Positions 44,720 through 53,207 of a stretch of 64,000 nucleotides of DNA are shown piece by piece. Position 1 is the first letter of the stretch. The number at the start of each line of letters is the position of its first letter. Position numbers and translations under genes: made by a program. The stretch comes from an uncultured Lachnospiraceae bacterium. Lineage in GTDB: Bacteria > Bacillota > Clostridia > Lachnospirales > Lachnospiraceae. The stretch covers positions 1 to 64,000 of the forward strand of contig CASCGD010000005.1 in assembly GCA_949132985.1 (NCBI GenBank), given 5' to 3'. The notes under the pieces are model-generated. The model searched no databases. It saw nothing but the letters and a program-made list of their open reading frames with translations, and was not told where the DNA came from.

Positions 44720-46243
44720 TCACACCTCCCAGTATTTCCGATCGGGGCTGCGATAGCACACCGCCTCCGTCAAATGCCGGACCCCGATGTGTTCGCTGCC
44801 CTCCAGATCCGCCACGGTACGAGCTACCTTTAATATCTTGTGATAGGCGCGGGCGGAAAGCTGCAGACGCTCATACATCTGCTCCATATAGGCGCTCTCT
44901 TTGGCCCCTAGCCTGCAGTATTCCCGCAGTCTCGCCGACGGAATCTGGCTGTTGAAATACCAGCTCTCGCCCGAAAAGCGCTCTTTTTGGATTTTCTGCA
45001 CCCGCAGCACCCGCGCGCGTATCTCTGCCGAGCTTTCGCCTTTTGTCTGCCCTGCGATGTCCTCGTAGGTGATCAGCTCCGCCTCGACACACACGTCGAT
45101 GCGGTCCAAAAGCGGCTGGCTGATACCGGAGAGATAGCGGCGCACGGACGTCTGGGAACAGCGGCATTTTGTCCGGTCCGGGTAATACCCGCACCGGCAC
45201 GGATTCATGGCGCAAACCAGCAGAAAATTTGCAGGGAACGCCAGACTGCCGCTGGCGCGGGATATGGTGATCTGTTTATCCTCCATGGGCTGGCGCAAAA
45301 TCTCCAGCGTATTTTTCTGAAACTCCGCAAGCTCATCCAAAAAGAGCACACCCCGGTGCGCTAACGACACCTCCCCTGGCTTCGGGTACTGGCCGCCGCC
45401 CGCAAGGCCCTTGGGCGTAATGGAATGATGCGGCTCGCGAAAAGGCCGCTGCTCCATCAGACCTCTGTTTTTGCGCATCAGCCCGCACACGCTGTAAATC
45501 TTTGACACCTCCATACACTCCCCGGCCTCCATCGGCGGCAATATACCCGGAATCCGTTTCGCCACCATCGTCTTCCCGGCACCGGGCGGGCCGATCATAA
45601 GCAGGTTGTGCATCCCGCCCACCGATACCTCACAGGCGCGGCGCAGCATTTTCTGTCCGCCCACGTCCGCAAAATCAGGAAGCCTTCTTGCTTCCGGCAC
45701 AGTCTGTCCCCCGCACTCCTCATCCATTATATATGCGCCGGAAAAATAATCCATGACAGATTTTATGCTCTTTGCCCCAACGACGTTTATCCCCTCTACC
45801 AGCGCCGCTTCCCGCCGGTTTTCCTTTGGAATGATACAGGTTTTGATCCCAAGCTCCTTTGCACGGCAGACGATGGGCAGAATGCCGTCAACCGCCAGCA
45901 CCGCGCCGTTTAAACCGACCTCCCCGATAATGAGCGTATCCTTCAATGCCTGCTCCTCCACAACGCCAAGTGCCGCCAGAATCGCAACGGTGATCGGAAG
46001 ATCAAAGCCGTTTCCGCATTTTCGCACGTTGGACGGGGACAGATTGACCGTGATGCGTTTTGCCGGAAGCATATGGCCGCAGTTGCGCAGAGCCGTGCGC
46101 ACACGCTCTCTGGCTTCCCGCACCTCCGCGGCAAGAAAGCCCACCATCTCAAACACCGGAAGGCCATTGCTCACATCTGCCTCCACCTGCACGGGAAGAG
46201 CCTCTATCCCCTGCAAAATCGCAGTTACAACGATACTGTACAA
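44720..46243 (-). CDS. YifB/ComM family magnesium chelatase-like AAA ATPase, TTG start
   Basis: 507 residues. N-terminal Lon-protease-like ChlI domain (VEADVSNGLPVFEMVGFLAA, AKRITVNLSPSNVRKCGNGF), AAA core with Walker A GPPGAGKT (218-225), FLDELAEFQKNTLEILRQPM, and a C-terminal helical part. ComM proteins act as helicases in branch migration during transformation. The start is TTG (TTG-TAC-AGT) with GAGGAG five bases upstream; the longer frame adds 31 residues foreign to the family. It overlaps nothing and is two bases from dprA. Confidence 0.93.
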   Translation of the reverse strand: MYSIVVTAILQGIEALPVQVEADVSNGLPVFEMVGFLAAEVREARERVRTALRNCGHMLPAKRITVNLSPSNVRKCGNGFDLPITVAILAALGVVEEQALKDTLIIGEVGLNGAVLAVDGILPIVCRAKELGIKTCIIPKENRREAALVEGINVVGAKSIKSVMDYFSGAYIMDEECGGQTVPEARRLPDFADVGGQKMLRRACEVSVGGMHNLLMIGPPGAGKTMVAKRIPGILPPMEAGECMEVSKIYSVCGLMRKNRGLMEQRPFREPHHSITPKGLAGGGQYPKPGEVSLAHRGVLFLDELAEFQKNTLEILRQPMEDKQITISRASGSLAFPANFLLVCAMNPCRCGYYPDRTKCRCSQTSVRRYLSGISQPLLDRIDVCVEAELITYEDIAGQTKGESSAEIRARVLRVQKIQKERFSGESWYFNSQIPSARLREYCRLGAKESAYMEQMYERLQLSARAYHKILKVARTVADLEGSEHIGVRHLTEAVCYRSPDRKYWEV

Positions 46244-46301
46244 TCTTTCTCCTCTCTGCGCTGCCCGGGAAAAATGACTGAAATAGTCTGAATGATATAC
46301 G

Positions 46302-46342
46302 AAAAAAAGATGAAACCATTTTAGCATGGATTTCATCTTTTT
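46302..46342 (-). terminator. Terminator after the sigma factor gene
   Basis: AAAAAGATGAAATCCA/TGGTTTCATCTTTTTTT on the minus strand. It is near-symmetric and could also act on plus-strand transcription. Confidence 0.75.
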
Positions 46343-46394
46343 GAAAGACCGAAAATGAATACACCGGAACTTTTTATGATCTGCAGGCCTCGGA

Positions 46395-47036
46395 CTACAC
46401 GTTTTGATTCCCGGCCCACTCCAGTCCCTCCCTGAGCCGTGTCAGAGCTTTTTTCTCAATGCGGCTCACGTAGGAACGAGAAATACCGATACTCCCGGCA
46501 ATCTCCCGCTGGGTCAGAGGTTTTTTCCCATTCAGGCCATAGCGCAGGGTGATAATCTGCAGCTCCCGCCCGTGAAGAAGCCGCGGCAGCATTTCCCTCA
46601 GCGTATCCACCCGCCATTTTAAGTCCATCTCCTCCACCACGTCCGGGTCCTCGCTCTCGCAGATATCGAGCAGCCGGATCTGATTCCCCTCCTTATCCGT
46701 ACCCACCGGCTCATAGAGCGATACCTCCCGTGACGTCTTTCGTTTCGAGCGCAGGTACATCAAAAGCTCGTTGTCAATGCAGCGTGCGGCGTAGGTTGCA
46801 AGACGGCTCCCTCTTGCATCGTTGTATGTGTCCACCGCCTTGATCAGCCCAATGGTTCCGATGGAGATCAGCTCCTCCGTCTCCTCCTCCACGTTCTGAT
46901 ATTTTTTGACGATGTGCGCCACCAGACGCATGTTGCGCTCCACCAGCGTATGCTTTGCTTTCAGACTTCCGTCCTTCATGCGTGCCACGCATTCTCTTTC
47001 CTCCTGCTTCGTCAGAGGCGTCAAAAATGTTTTCAA
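46395..47036 (-). CDS. sigK: SigK-like sporulation sigma factor, without pro-sequence, TTG start
   Basis: 213 residues. Region 2 has NMRLVAHIVKKYQNVEEETE and LISIGTIGLIKAVDTYNDAR plus LATYAARCIDNELLMYLRSK; region 4 has LTQREIAGSIGISRSYVSRI, all close to Bacillus SigK. It begins KTFLTPLTKQEE, equal to the mature SigK start; the hydrophobic pro-peptide is missing and no skin-type interruption is seen. The TTG start has GGAG eight bases upstream. SigK drives late mother-cell sporulation genes; no other sporulation gene is in this window. Paralogue SigE is less likely. Confidence 0.82.
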   Translation of the reverse strand: MKTFLTPLTKQEERECVARMKDGSLKAKHTLVERNMRLVAHIVKKYQNVEEETEELISIGTIGLIKAVDTYNDARGSRLATYAARCIDNELLMYLRSKRKTSREVSLYEPVGTDKEGNQIRLLDICESEDPDVVEEMDLKWRVDTLREMLPRLLHGRELQIITLRYGLNGKKPLTQREIAGSIGISRSYVSRIEKKALTRLREGLEWAGNQNV

Positions 47037-47140
47037 TCGCTTTTCTCCGATCTATCAAAGCGAACTTAATACATTTTATGTCGCGGACAGTGACTGCGTG
47101 CCTTTCCCACTCATCGGGGGTCTGGACTTTTTTTAACCGT

Positions 47141-47761
47141 TCAGTGTCCAAGCGTATCAACCGCCGGCTCCTTTCTTCTCTTTTTCGTCACCAGAAACAC
47201 CGACGACCTTAAACGCCTCCGCTTCTTTTTCAGAACCACATTCCTGATATAGCGGAAGGTGTAATCTTCACCTTTTCTGGAGAGCATTACAAGCAGCTTT
47301 TCCAAGAGCGCCCGGGTTTCAGGGTGCAGAAGATGATAGCTGCGCTTCCCCATATAGTATTCAAGCGGCGAGGAATCCGTATACTTTTCCTTTTTATAGA
47401 TTTTGGAAGCCGCCACCCGGTCCGCCACCATCTCCGCCACATACTTTTCCGGCATCCGCATACCCGCAACATGGCGGTCCCCATAAAAATCATAGTCCAT
47501 CCAGTATTCGAGATGATGTTTGTTGCGCCCCTTGTGGTGCAGCCATGCGGTGGAATAGCCATACTCGCGCCGCTCACCGTTATGCGGGCTTTGGTCATCC
47601 ATAAAATATTTTGCCCCGATGCGGAATTCCGCCCAGGAAAATTTGGACAGATCGTGGATCATCCCCTGCCAGTACAGACCCATGCGGAAACAGTTTTTCC
47701 GCACCTCATGCCTGTGCCGGCATACCGTTTTCAAATGTTTCAATGCCTTTCTAACTGACAT
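47141..47761 (-). CDS. DUF5662 family protein
   Basis: 206 residues, cytosolic, His-rich. The core has MIHDLSKFSWAEFRIGAKYF, STAWLHHKGRNKHHLEYWMD and MRMPEKYVAEMVADRVAASK; the HD pair and later HH clusters suggest an HD-like metal site. The C-terminal 40 residues are very basic (KKKRRRLRSSVFLVTKKRRK). DUF5662 proteins are common in gut Firmicutes; no reaction is known to me. The start overlaps the TraX stop by 11 bases. Confidence 0.8.
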   Translation of the reverse strand: MSVRKALKHLKTVCRHRHEVRKNCFRMGLYWQGMIHDLSKFSWAEFRIGAKYFMDDQSPHNGERREYGYSTAWLHHKGRNKHHLEYWMDYDFYGDRHVAGMRMPEKYVAEMVADRVAASKIYKKEKYTDSSPLEYYMGKRSYHLLHPETRALLEKLLVMLSRKGEDYTFRYIRNVVLKKKRRRLRSSVFLVTKKRRKEPAVDTLGH

Positions 47762-48425
47762 AGCTTAAATACCTCCCGATAAGATACAGTAACAGCAAAT
47801 GCAGCGGATAAACCAGATAGAAAAAATACTTTGCCGAAGGCCCCTTCCTTCCGCTGTAAAGCTGAATCGGAACAAAAGCCAGCACTGCGGCGCACTGAAC
47901 GCCCCCGAAAAGCAGGATGTTGACGGCGCTCACGGAGAGAAAACGTCCCAGAATCTTTGTGCGGAACACATAAAAGGCAAAGATCATGATTACCCCTGCC
48001 ACGCCGTAATCCGACCGGACGACAAAGTGCATGAAAAACCCTGTGGCAGTGAGTATGACTGCTCTCAACCAGAGCGCACGGTAATGGTCAAACCCGTAAA
48101 TGCAAAGCAGCCCAAGCATAAGCGTAAAAAACACATTCTGATGCCACACGTAAAAAGCTTTGCCATACCAGAGCAGATCAAACGGAACCTCCGACAGCAG
48201 CGCCACGACAAAAAGCCGTCCCATATATTTTTTCACATCCCGGGTATGGATATACCCTTCTGCGATGAGAAAGCAGTAAATCGGAAATGACAGGCGCCCC
48301 ACATAGCGCATCCACAGATGCGCCGGAAAAAAATTTGCCCCAACATGGTCGATAAGCATTGCGGCAACTGCGATACATTTCAGATCAAAGGCGGAAAGCC
48401 CGCGTTTTTCATTTTCTCCCGGCAC
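47751..48425 (-). CDS. TraX family membrane protein
   Basis: 224 residues, about six to seven membrane helices. The N-terminal LSAFDLKCIAVAAMLIDHVG and YVGRLSFPIYCFLIAEGYIH are characteristic of TraX, a putative acetyltransferase first known from F-pilin acetylation. In this setting the substrate is unknown. The start overlaps the end of the GH13-like gene by 17 bases. No conjugation gene is nearby. Confidence 0.85.
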   Translation of the reverse strand: MPGENEKRGLSAFDLKCIAVAAMLIDHVGANFFPAHLWMRYVGRLSFPIYCFLIAEGYIHTRDVKKYMGRLFVVALLSEVPFDLLWYGKAFYVWHQNVFFTLMLGLLCIYGFDHYRALWLRAVILTATGFFMHFVVRSDYGVAGVIMIFAFYVFRTKILGRFLSVSAVNILLFGGVQCAAVLAFVPIQLYSGRKGPSAKYFFYLVYPLHLLLLYLIGRYLSYVS

Positions 48426-50448
48426 GGCTATTTCCCTTTACCCTTATCTGTTTTGCTCCTGCTTGCCTTTTCTGACTCGCATTCTTCCATGAAAGCGCGT
48501 CTTTCGCTTGTTCTTCCGCCTCTGGTTTTTCCTTCCCGCCAGTTTCTTCCGACAGCCGATCTGCCTCCCTGTTCACCGGAAGCCCTGTGATAAACACCGC
48601 GACACCCGCTTCAGGCAGAACAACCCGTTCCCCTCCCTCACTGAGGGTTCCGCTTCCAAAAATCCTCCTCCATACCTTCCCCTTTGGCATCTTCGGCAAT
48701 GCCAGCGTGGATTCACCCTGGGCAAAATTCCATCCGATATAGAGATCCTCAGTCTCACCGCCGTAGGCGCCTGCATATACGATGCCCACCGCCTGCATCG
48801 ACGGATACACCTCGCCGCTCCACGCGCGTGTGCCATGGTAGGACAAATCCGGCATGCCGCACCCTTCATAATCCATCATGCGCATAGGCACCCTTTTGCT
48901 GAGCACCGGATGACTTTTTCGAAGCGCCAGAAGCTCCTTCACATAGCCGAAAAACTCCCTGTGATGCTCGAGCTGCCTCCAGTTGACCCAGCCCACCTTA
49001 TTGTCCTGGCAGTAAGCATTGTTATTGCCGCCCTGGGAATTGCCAAACTCATCGCCCGCAAGGATCAGCGGCACGCCCTGTGCAAGAAGCACCGACGCCA
49101 CCGCCTGGCGCATCAGCGCAGCACGCATCTCTCTGATCTTTTTCTTGCGCGATCTGCCCTCCTCACCGCAGTTGACGCTGTAATTCCAGTCGCTGCCATC
49201 CGCGTTCCCCTCGCCGTTTTCCTCGTTATGCTTTTCGCGATAGCAAAAAGCATCCGCCAGCGTAAATCCGTTATGATTCGCAAAGTAATTGACAAAACCG
49301 ATATTCGGATGCTGCTTTTTCTGCTGGTTCAGGTACTCTCCCAGATTCCCGTCCAGATGATTGACCATCCGGCGGGACGTGTAAAGAAACTCGTCATTGT
49401 ACACGTACAGATGAGGATAAGAGGCTGCCTGCTCCCACGCCTGGGACGGAAAGCTCGGGGCAAAAATCTTCGTGCGCCGCAGCATTACATCCGAAATGAC
49501 GCTCGCCACCGCAAACTGCGAACAGATCAGATGAAAACCGTCCACATGGTATTCCCTCACCCAGAAGCGCAACACATCCACAATAAAATTCGGGTTTGTC
49601 TTCCCGTCAAAATTCATCTCCATCACGCACTCCAGTCCTGCCTTGTGCAGTGCGTGAACCATCTCCTTAAACTCCGTGGAGGGCGATTTTCCCGAAGCAT
49701 AGCCCGCCTTCGGAGCAAAATAACTGCCATTGCCGTATCCCCAGTAATTGATCGTGGGCGGCTCCTTCTCCTTTTCCTCGTACTCTTTCTGCTGCATCAG
49801 CTGATAGCCTGCCACCGCCTGAGGCGCCCAGCCCTCAAAATTCATCGCACGTTTTTCGTGCTTCGGCGGCACCAGTTCCTCAAACTCATAGGCCGGCATC
49901 AGCTCCACCGTCGTGACGCCAAGTTCCAGAAAATAGGGGATCTTTTCCGCAACGGCCGAAAAGCTTCCCCGTGTCCTTCTGCCTGCGCCCCCGTCCCTTG
50001 TAAAACCTCTGACATGCAGTTTATAGAGTACCATTTTGCTGCCGGGGATCTCCGGTGAACGGTCCCCCTGCCAGTCATATCCCGAAAAATCAAAACCGCT
50101 GCGCAGCTCGTAGCTGTTCTCCCGCCGGCTGTAATCCGCCCATTTTTCCCGGCCCACAATACGCTGCGCGTAAGGGTCCACGATCACCTGCCCATCGATC
50201 ACATAATTATAATCGCAGAAACGCTCGTCTACTCTGGTAATGCAGACGGAGCGCACCGCCCCGATGCAGAAATCATCGGGAACTGAAAAATCCTCGTAAC
50301 CGGCTTCCGTGCTGTTTTTTGCTCTCCTGTCATAAATACGAACCGCACAGTCACATTCTTTTGCACCCTCAAACGTAAAACAGATTCCGTCCGCCATTTT
50401 GCCTGCACCGAATCTGCTGTAGTTTCCTTCTTTCATCCTCTTTGCCAT
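48409..50448 (-). CDS. GlgX/debranching-like GH13 protein lacking catalytic residues
   Basis: 679 residues. N-terminal CBM48-like domain (to about residue 115), a GH13 TIM barrel (about 140-500) and a C-terminal beta domain. Similarity to GlgX is strong at NNNAYCQDNKVGWVNW and LLAQGVPLILAGDEFGNSQG. The catalytic set is lost: motif II is VDGFHLIC with Ile308 for the nucleophile Asp; motif III is KIFAPSF with Ala330 for Glu; motif IV is FANHNGF with Asn393 for Asp. Motif I lacks its His. A binding or regulatory role in glycogen metabolism is inferred. The ATG with AAGGCGGA upstream is used. The tail (last 60 residues) is Lys/Glu/Ala-rich. Confidence 0.85.
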   Translation of the reverse strand: MAKRMKEGNYSRFGAGKMADGICFTFEGAKECDCAVRIYDRRAKNSTEAGYEDFSVPDDFCIGAVRSVCITRVDERFCDYNYVIDGQVIVDPYAQRIVGREKWADYSRRENSYELRSGFDFSGYDWQGDRSPEIPGSKMVLYKLHVRGFTRDGGAGRRTRGSFSAVAEKIPYFLELGVTTVELMPAYEFEELVPPKHEKRAMNFEGWAPQAVAGYQLMQQKEYEEKEKEPPTINYWGYGNGSYFAPKAGYASGKSPSTEFKEMVHALHKAGLECVMEMNFDGKTNPNFIVDVLRFWVREYHVDGFHLICSQFAVASVISDVMLRRTKIFAPSFPSQAWEQAASYPHLYVYNDEFLYTSRRMVNHLDGNLGEYLNQQKKQHPNIGFVNYFANHNGFTLADAFCYREKHNEENGEGNADGSDWNYSVNCGEEGRSRKKKIREMRAALMRQAVASVLLAQGVPLILAGDEFGNSQGGNNNAYCQDNKVGWVNWRQLEHHREFFGYVKELLALRKSHPVLSKRVPMRMMDYEGCGMPDLSYHGTRAWSGEVYPSMQAVGIVYAGAYGGETEDLYIGWNFAQGESTLALPKMPKGKVWRRIFGSGTLSEGGERVVLPEAGVAVFITGLPVNREADRLSEETGGKEKPEAEEQAKDALSWKNASQKRQAGAKQIRVKGNSRAGRK

Positions 50449-50595
50449 AAACATTCCGCCTTTTTTCTCTGTAAACATATGGTAAATTATGAACGTACAC
50501 ATTTATTATAACAGCTTCTTGAAAGTTTGCCTATCATTTTTTTCACCTTTTTACCGAATCGTTACAATGACAAAACGATTGCATAAATCAGCATC

Positions 50596-50624
50596 TTGAC
50601 AGTCCGGTTACCGTTAACTATAAT
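50596..50624 (+). promoter_or_regulatory. Promoter of the DUF1292 gene
   Basis: Perfect TTGACA, 17 bp and TATAAT, 27 bases before the start codon. It is the best sigma-A promoter in the window. Confidence 0.85.
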
Positions 50625-50650
50625 GAAGCAAAAGCACAGGAGGCAAAAAT

Positions 50651-50974
50651 ATGAGCGAAAATGACATCATGGCAAATGAACTGGAGGACGATCCGAACGA
50701 TTACCGCGTGACCCTTGAGCTGGAAGACGACACTACGATTGAGTGTGCCATCATGACTATTTTAGAAGTGGACGGCCAGGACTACATCGTGCTCGTTCCC
50801 GTAGACGAAGACGACGAGCCGATGGAGGGAGGCGACGTATTTATCTACCGCTACTGCGAGGATGCGGATGGTACACCCTCCCTTGGCAACATTGAGGATG
50901 ACGAGGAATTTGAAAAGGTTTCCGATCGCTTTGACGAATTTTTGGACGAGCAGACATTCGATTCGATGCCATAA
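50651..50974 (+). CDS. DUF1292 domain protein
   Basis: 107 residues, very acidic. The domain begins YRVTLELEDDTTIECAIMTI and continues YIVLVPVDEDDEPMEGGDVF with FIYRYCED, the DUF1292 pattern seen in Bacillota (YrzB-like). Cytosolic; function unknown. AGGAGG stands eight bases upstream of the ATG and a consensus promoter lies directly ahead, so expression is probably high and constant. It is monocistronic and convergent with the helicase gene. Confidence 0.85.
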   Translation: MSENDIMANELEDDPNDYRVTLELEDDTTIECAIMTILEVDGQDYIVLVPVDEDDEPMEGGDVFIYRYCEDADGTPSLGNIEDDEEFEKVSDRFDEFLDEQTFDSMP

Positions 50975-51015
50975 GCGTGTAACGACGCATGTCACATGCA
51001 AAAACCTGCACTGTT

Positions 51016-52887
51016 TCACATCACGTCCGGCAACTGCTCTCCCGCCGCCGCAACAGGATTTTGAAGCTCCGCCAGAAATCTTGACGCGGCGGCATCTTTA
51101 TTGTAGAGCGTTTTACTCGCGGAGATAAACAGGCGTTCCTTCGCGCGGGTCATCCCCACATAAAAAAGCCTGCGTTCCTCCTCGATATCCGCGTCCAGCA
51201 CCGCCTTTTTGTAGGGCAGCAGCCCTTCCAGAAGCTGCGGAAGAAACACCGTGTCAAATTCCAGTCCCTTTGCGCCGTGCAGCGTCAGAATCTGTACGCC
51301 CTCTCCTGATGTCCCGCGTTTTCGTTGCTCTTCTTTCATGCGCTGACGGTACTCTTTTACATGCGCCTGCCACTGCTCCAACGTAGAAAAACCCACCGCC
51401 GACTGTTGAAGCTCATCCAGCACCTCCATCAGCTCCTGCTCCTTCTGCCCGTGAGTGCGGGCATAGTCCGTCACATACGCCTCATAGCCAATACCCTTTC
51501 GCACATAATTCATCGCCGCGAAGGGTCCCATGTGCGACATCACCTGCAAATCCTCCGCAAGCTGGGCAATCCGGCGCGCGATCCATGGCTGTTCTTCATA
51601 GGCAGCTTCCCAGCAGTCCAGATCCACCCGCGGCTCATCCAGCACGTCACGGCTCAAATATCGCAGAGGGCGGTTCATGATCTGCAAAATATCACTGCGG
51701 TTTCGCCCGCCCGCTCCAAGCCGCAGATAACTGAGCATATCCTTTGCAATCCAGTGGTCGTACACAAGCGGCACAGATTCCCTCGCAAAAAACGGAATGC
51801 CCCCGGCCAGAAGCTGCTCCGTCAGATAGCCGGACTGCCGGTTGGTGCGGTAGAGCACCGCCACCTCCCGAAATGCCAGACCTTCCCCGTGAAGCTCACG
51901 GATCTTTTTTATGATCGCCTGATTTTCCTGAAAAACGGACGGATATTCCCGCACCGAGACGCATCCCTCCTGCCGGCGCGCCGCCGTTATACGCTTGTTA
52001 AACCGATTTTTATTGTGGGCAATCAGCGCAAGGGATGCCCTGACAATCCGGCTTCCGCACCGGTAATTTTCCTCCAGACACAATTGGTTTGCACTTGCAT
52101 AATCCCTGGTAAAATGTCTCATCAGTTCCGGCCGTGCACCGCGGAACTGGTAGATGGACTGGTCATCGTCGCCCACAAAAAACAGCTCGTTCTGCGGCGC
52201 TGCCAAAAGGCGCAAAATCTCGTACTGCAGCGCATTCATATCCTGCACCTCATCCACCAATATGTACCGAAACTTCTCCTGCCAGACCTGCAGGTGATCG
52301 GCGCGCTGCAAAAGCAGCTCCCGGGTCATCGTGAGCATATCGTCAAAATCGATGAGTCCATTTGCGCGCAGCTTCCCGTCATAGGCCGTATAAATATCGC
52401 GAAACTGCGAGGTTCCACAGCACTTTGCATAATAGTGCTCCAGCGCCAGCTGGTTGTTTTTGACCGCACTGATTTCCTCCAGAAGCAATCCCGTCAGCTC
52501 CTGGCGTTCATCCTCTGGCAGGCGGTAGCTGCCCAGTATTTCCCGCATAAATGCATATTTCATCTCCTGCGTAATGATCTGGTCGCTTCGATAACGCCAG
52601 GCATGCTTTAAAATGGAAAAAAAGACTGCATGAAAGGTGCCGAACTGCACCGGAAGGCGCTTCCCTTCCATCATGGACTGGAAGCGCAGACGCATTTCCT
52701 GAGCCGCTGCCCGCGTGAATGTAATGACTAAAATATGCTCCGGCGGAATGTGACGCGTCTCCACAAGAAATCGAATACGGGCGGTAATCACTGCCGTCTT
52801 CCCGGAACCAGGCCCTGCCAATACAAGGGTTGCCCCATCAGACGCCGAAATCGCCCGCCGCTGAGATTCACTAAAATGATATAACAT
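51016..52887 (-). CDS. UvrD/PcrA-like superfamily 1 helicase
   Basis: 623 residues, somewhat shorter than PcrA (about 720-750). Walker A GPGSGKT (25-31), motif Ia VITFTRAAAQEM, motif II VDEVQD (212-216 for DEVQD), motif III GDDDQSIYQFRGA, motif V LTLHGAKGLEFDTVFLPQLL and motif VI RRLFYVGMTRAKE are all present. A 3'-5' DNA translocase for repair or replication is expected. Motif II has Val where DEFQD/DEYQD is usual. The C-terminal PcrA RNA-polymerase-binding part is missing. Confidence 0.9.
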   Translation of the reverse strand: MLYHFSESQRRAISASDGATLVLAGPGSGKTAVITARIRFLVETRHIPPEHILVITFTRAAAQEMRLRFQSMMEGKRLPVQFGTFHAVFFSILKHAWRYRSDQIITQEMKYAFMREILGSYRLPEDERQELTGLLLEEISAVKNNQLALEHYYAKCCGTSQFRDIYTAYDGKLRANGLIDFDDMLTMTRELLLQRADHLQVWQEKFRYILVDEVQDMNALQYEILRLLAAPQNELFFVGDDDQSIYQFRGARPELMRHFTRDYASANQLCLEENYRCGSRIVRASLALIAHNKNRFNKRITAARRQEGCVSVREYPSVFQENQAIIKKIRELHGEGLAFREVAVLYRTNRQSGYLTEQLLAGGIPFFARESVPLVYDHWIAKDMLSYLRLGAGGRNRSDILQIMNRPLRYLSRDVLDEPRVDLDCWEAAYEEQPWIARRIAQLAEDLQVMSHMGPFAAMNYVRKGIGYEAYVTDYARTHGQKEQELMEVLDELQQSAVGFSTLEQWQAHVKEYRQRMKEEQRKRGTSGEGVQILTLHGAKGLEFDTVFLPQLLEGLLPYKKAVLDADIEEERRLFYVGMTRAKERLFISASKTLYNKDAAASRFLAELQNPVAAAGEQLPDVM

Positions 52888-52913
52888 GAAAACAAAAAAT
52901 ACCTCTCTTAATT

Positions 52914-53195
52914 TTACAAAAACTGATCGATCGCCTTGTTTAAATCAGCAATGGCCTTTTCGTCGCCAGTCTCCACCGCATCTACGATACAGTGAGATAT
53001 GTGCTGCTTTAAGATCAGTTTCCCGGTGTTGTTAATGGCAGCCTTCACTGCCGCAAGCTGAATTAATACCTCCGCACAATCCTTCCCATCCTCAACCATG
53101 CGCTTCACGCTGTCAAGATGCCCTGTCGCCTTCGCCAGACGATTGACAATCGCCTTGATCTCTTTCGGATCGTGGGTGTGACCGTGTTCGCTCAT
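52914..53195 (-). CDS. csoR: CsoR-type metal-sensing repressor
   Basis: 93 residues, all helical. Cys40, His65 and Cys69 are in the same spacing (25 and 4) as the Cu(I) ligands of CsoR, so copper is the likely signal. The N-terminal HGHTH could add a metal site as in RcnR relatives. DNA release on Cu(I) binding would derepress copper export genes, which are not in this window. It lies 26 bases upstream of the helicase gene on the same strand. Confidence 0.85.
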   Translation of the reverse strand: MSEHGHTHDPKEIKAIVNRLAKATGHLDSVKRMVEDGKDCAEVLIQLAAVKAAINNTGKLILKQHISHCIVDAVETGDEKAIADLNKAIDQFL

Positions 53196-53207
53196 TTTGC
53201 CTTCCTC

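Noticed and set aside
46774-47160. A 128-codon minus-strand frame overlapping the start of the SigK-like gene
   Set aside because: It runs out of frame into the sigma factor and shows no domain; tested as a possible pro-SigK leader, but it is in a different frame and not hydrophobic.
48508-50058. A 516-codon open frame on the plus strand
   Set aside because: It is antisense to the GH13-like gene, His/Arg/Leu-rich with no family likeness, and has no ribosome site; a coding-strand shadow.
51325-52611. A 428-codon open frame on the plus strand
   Set aside because: Antisense to the helicase gene, whose motifs I-VI are all intact on the minus strand.
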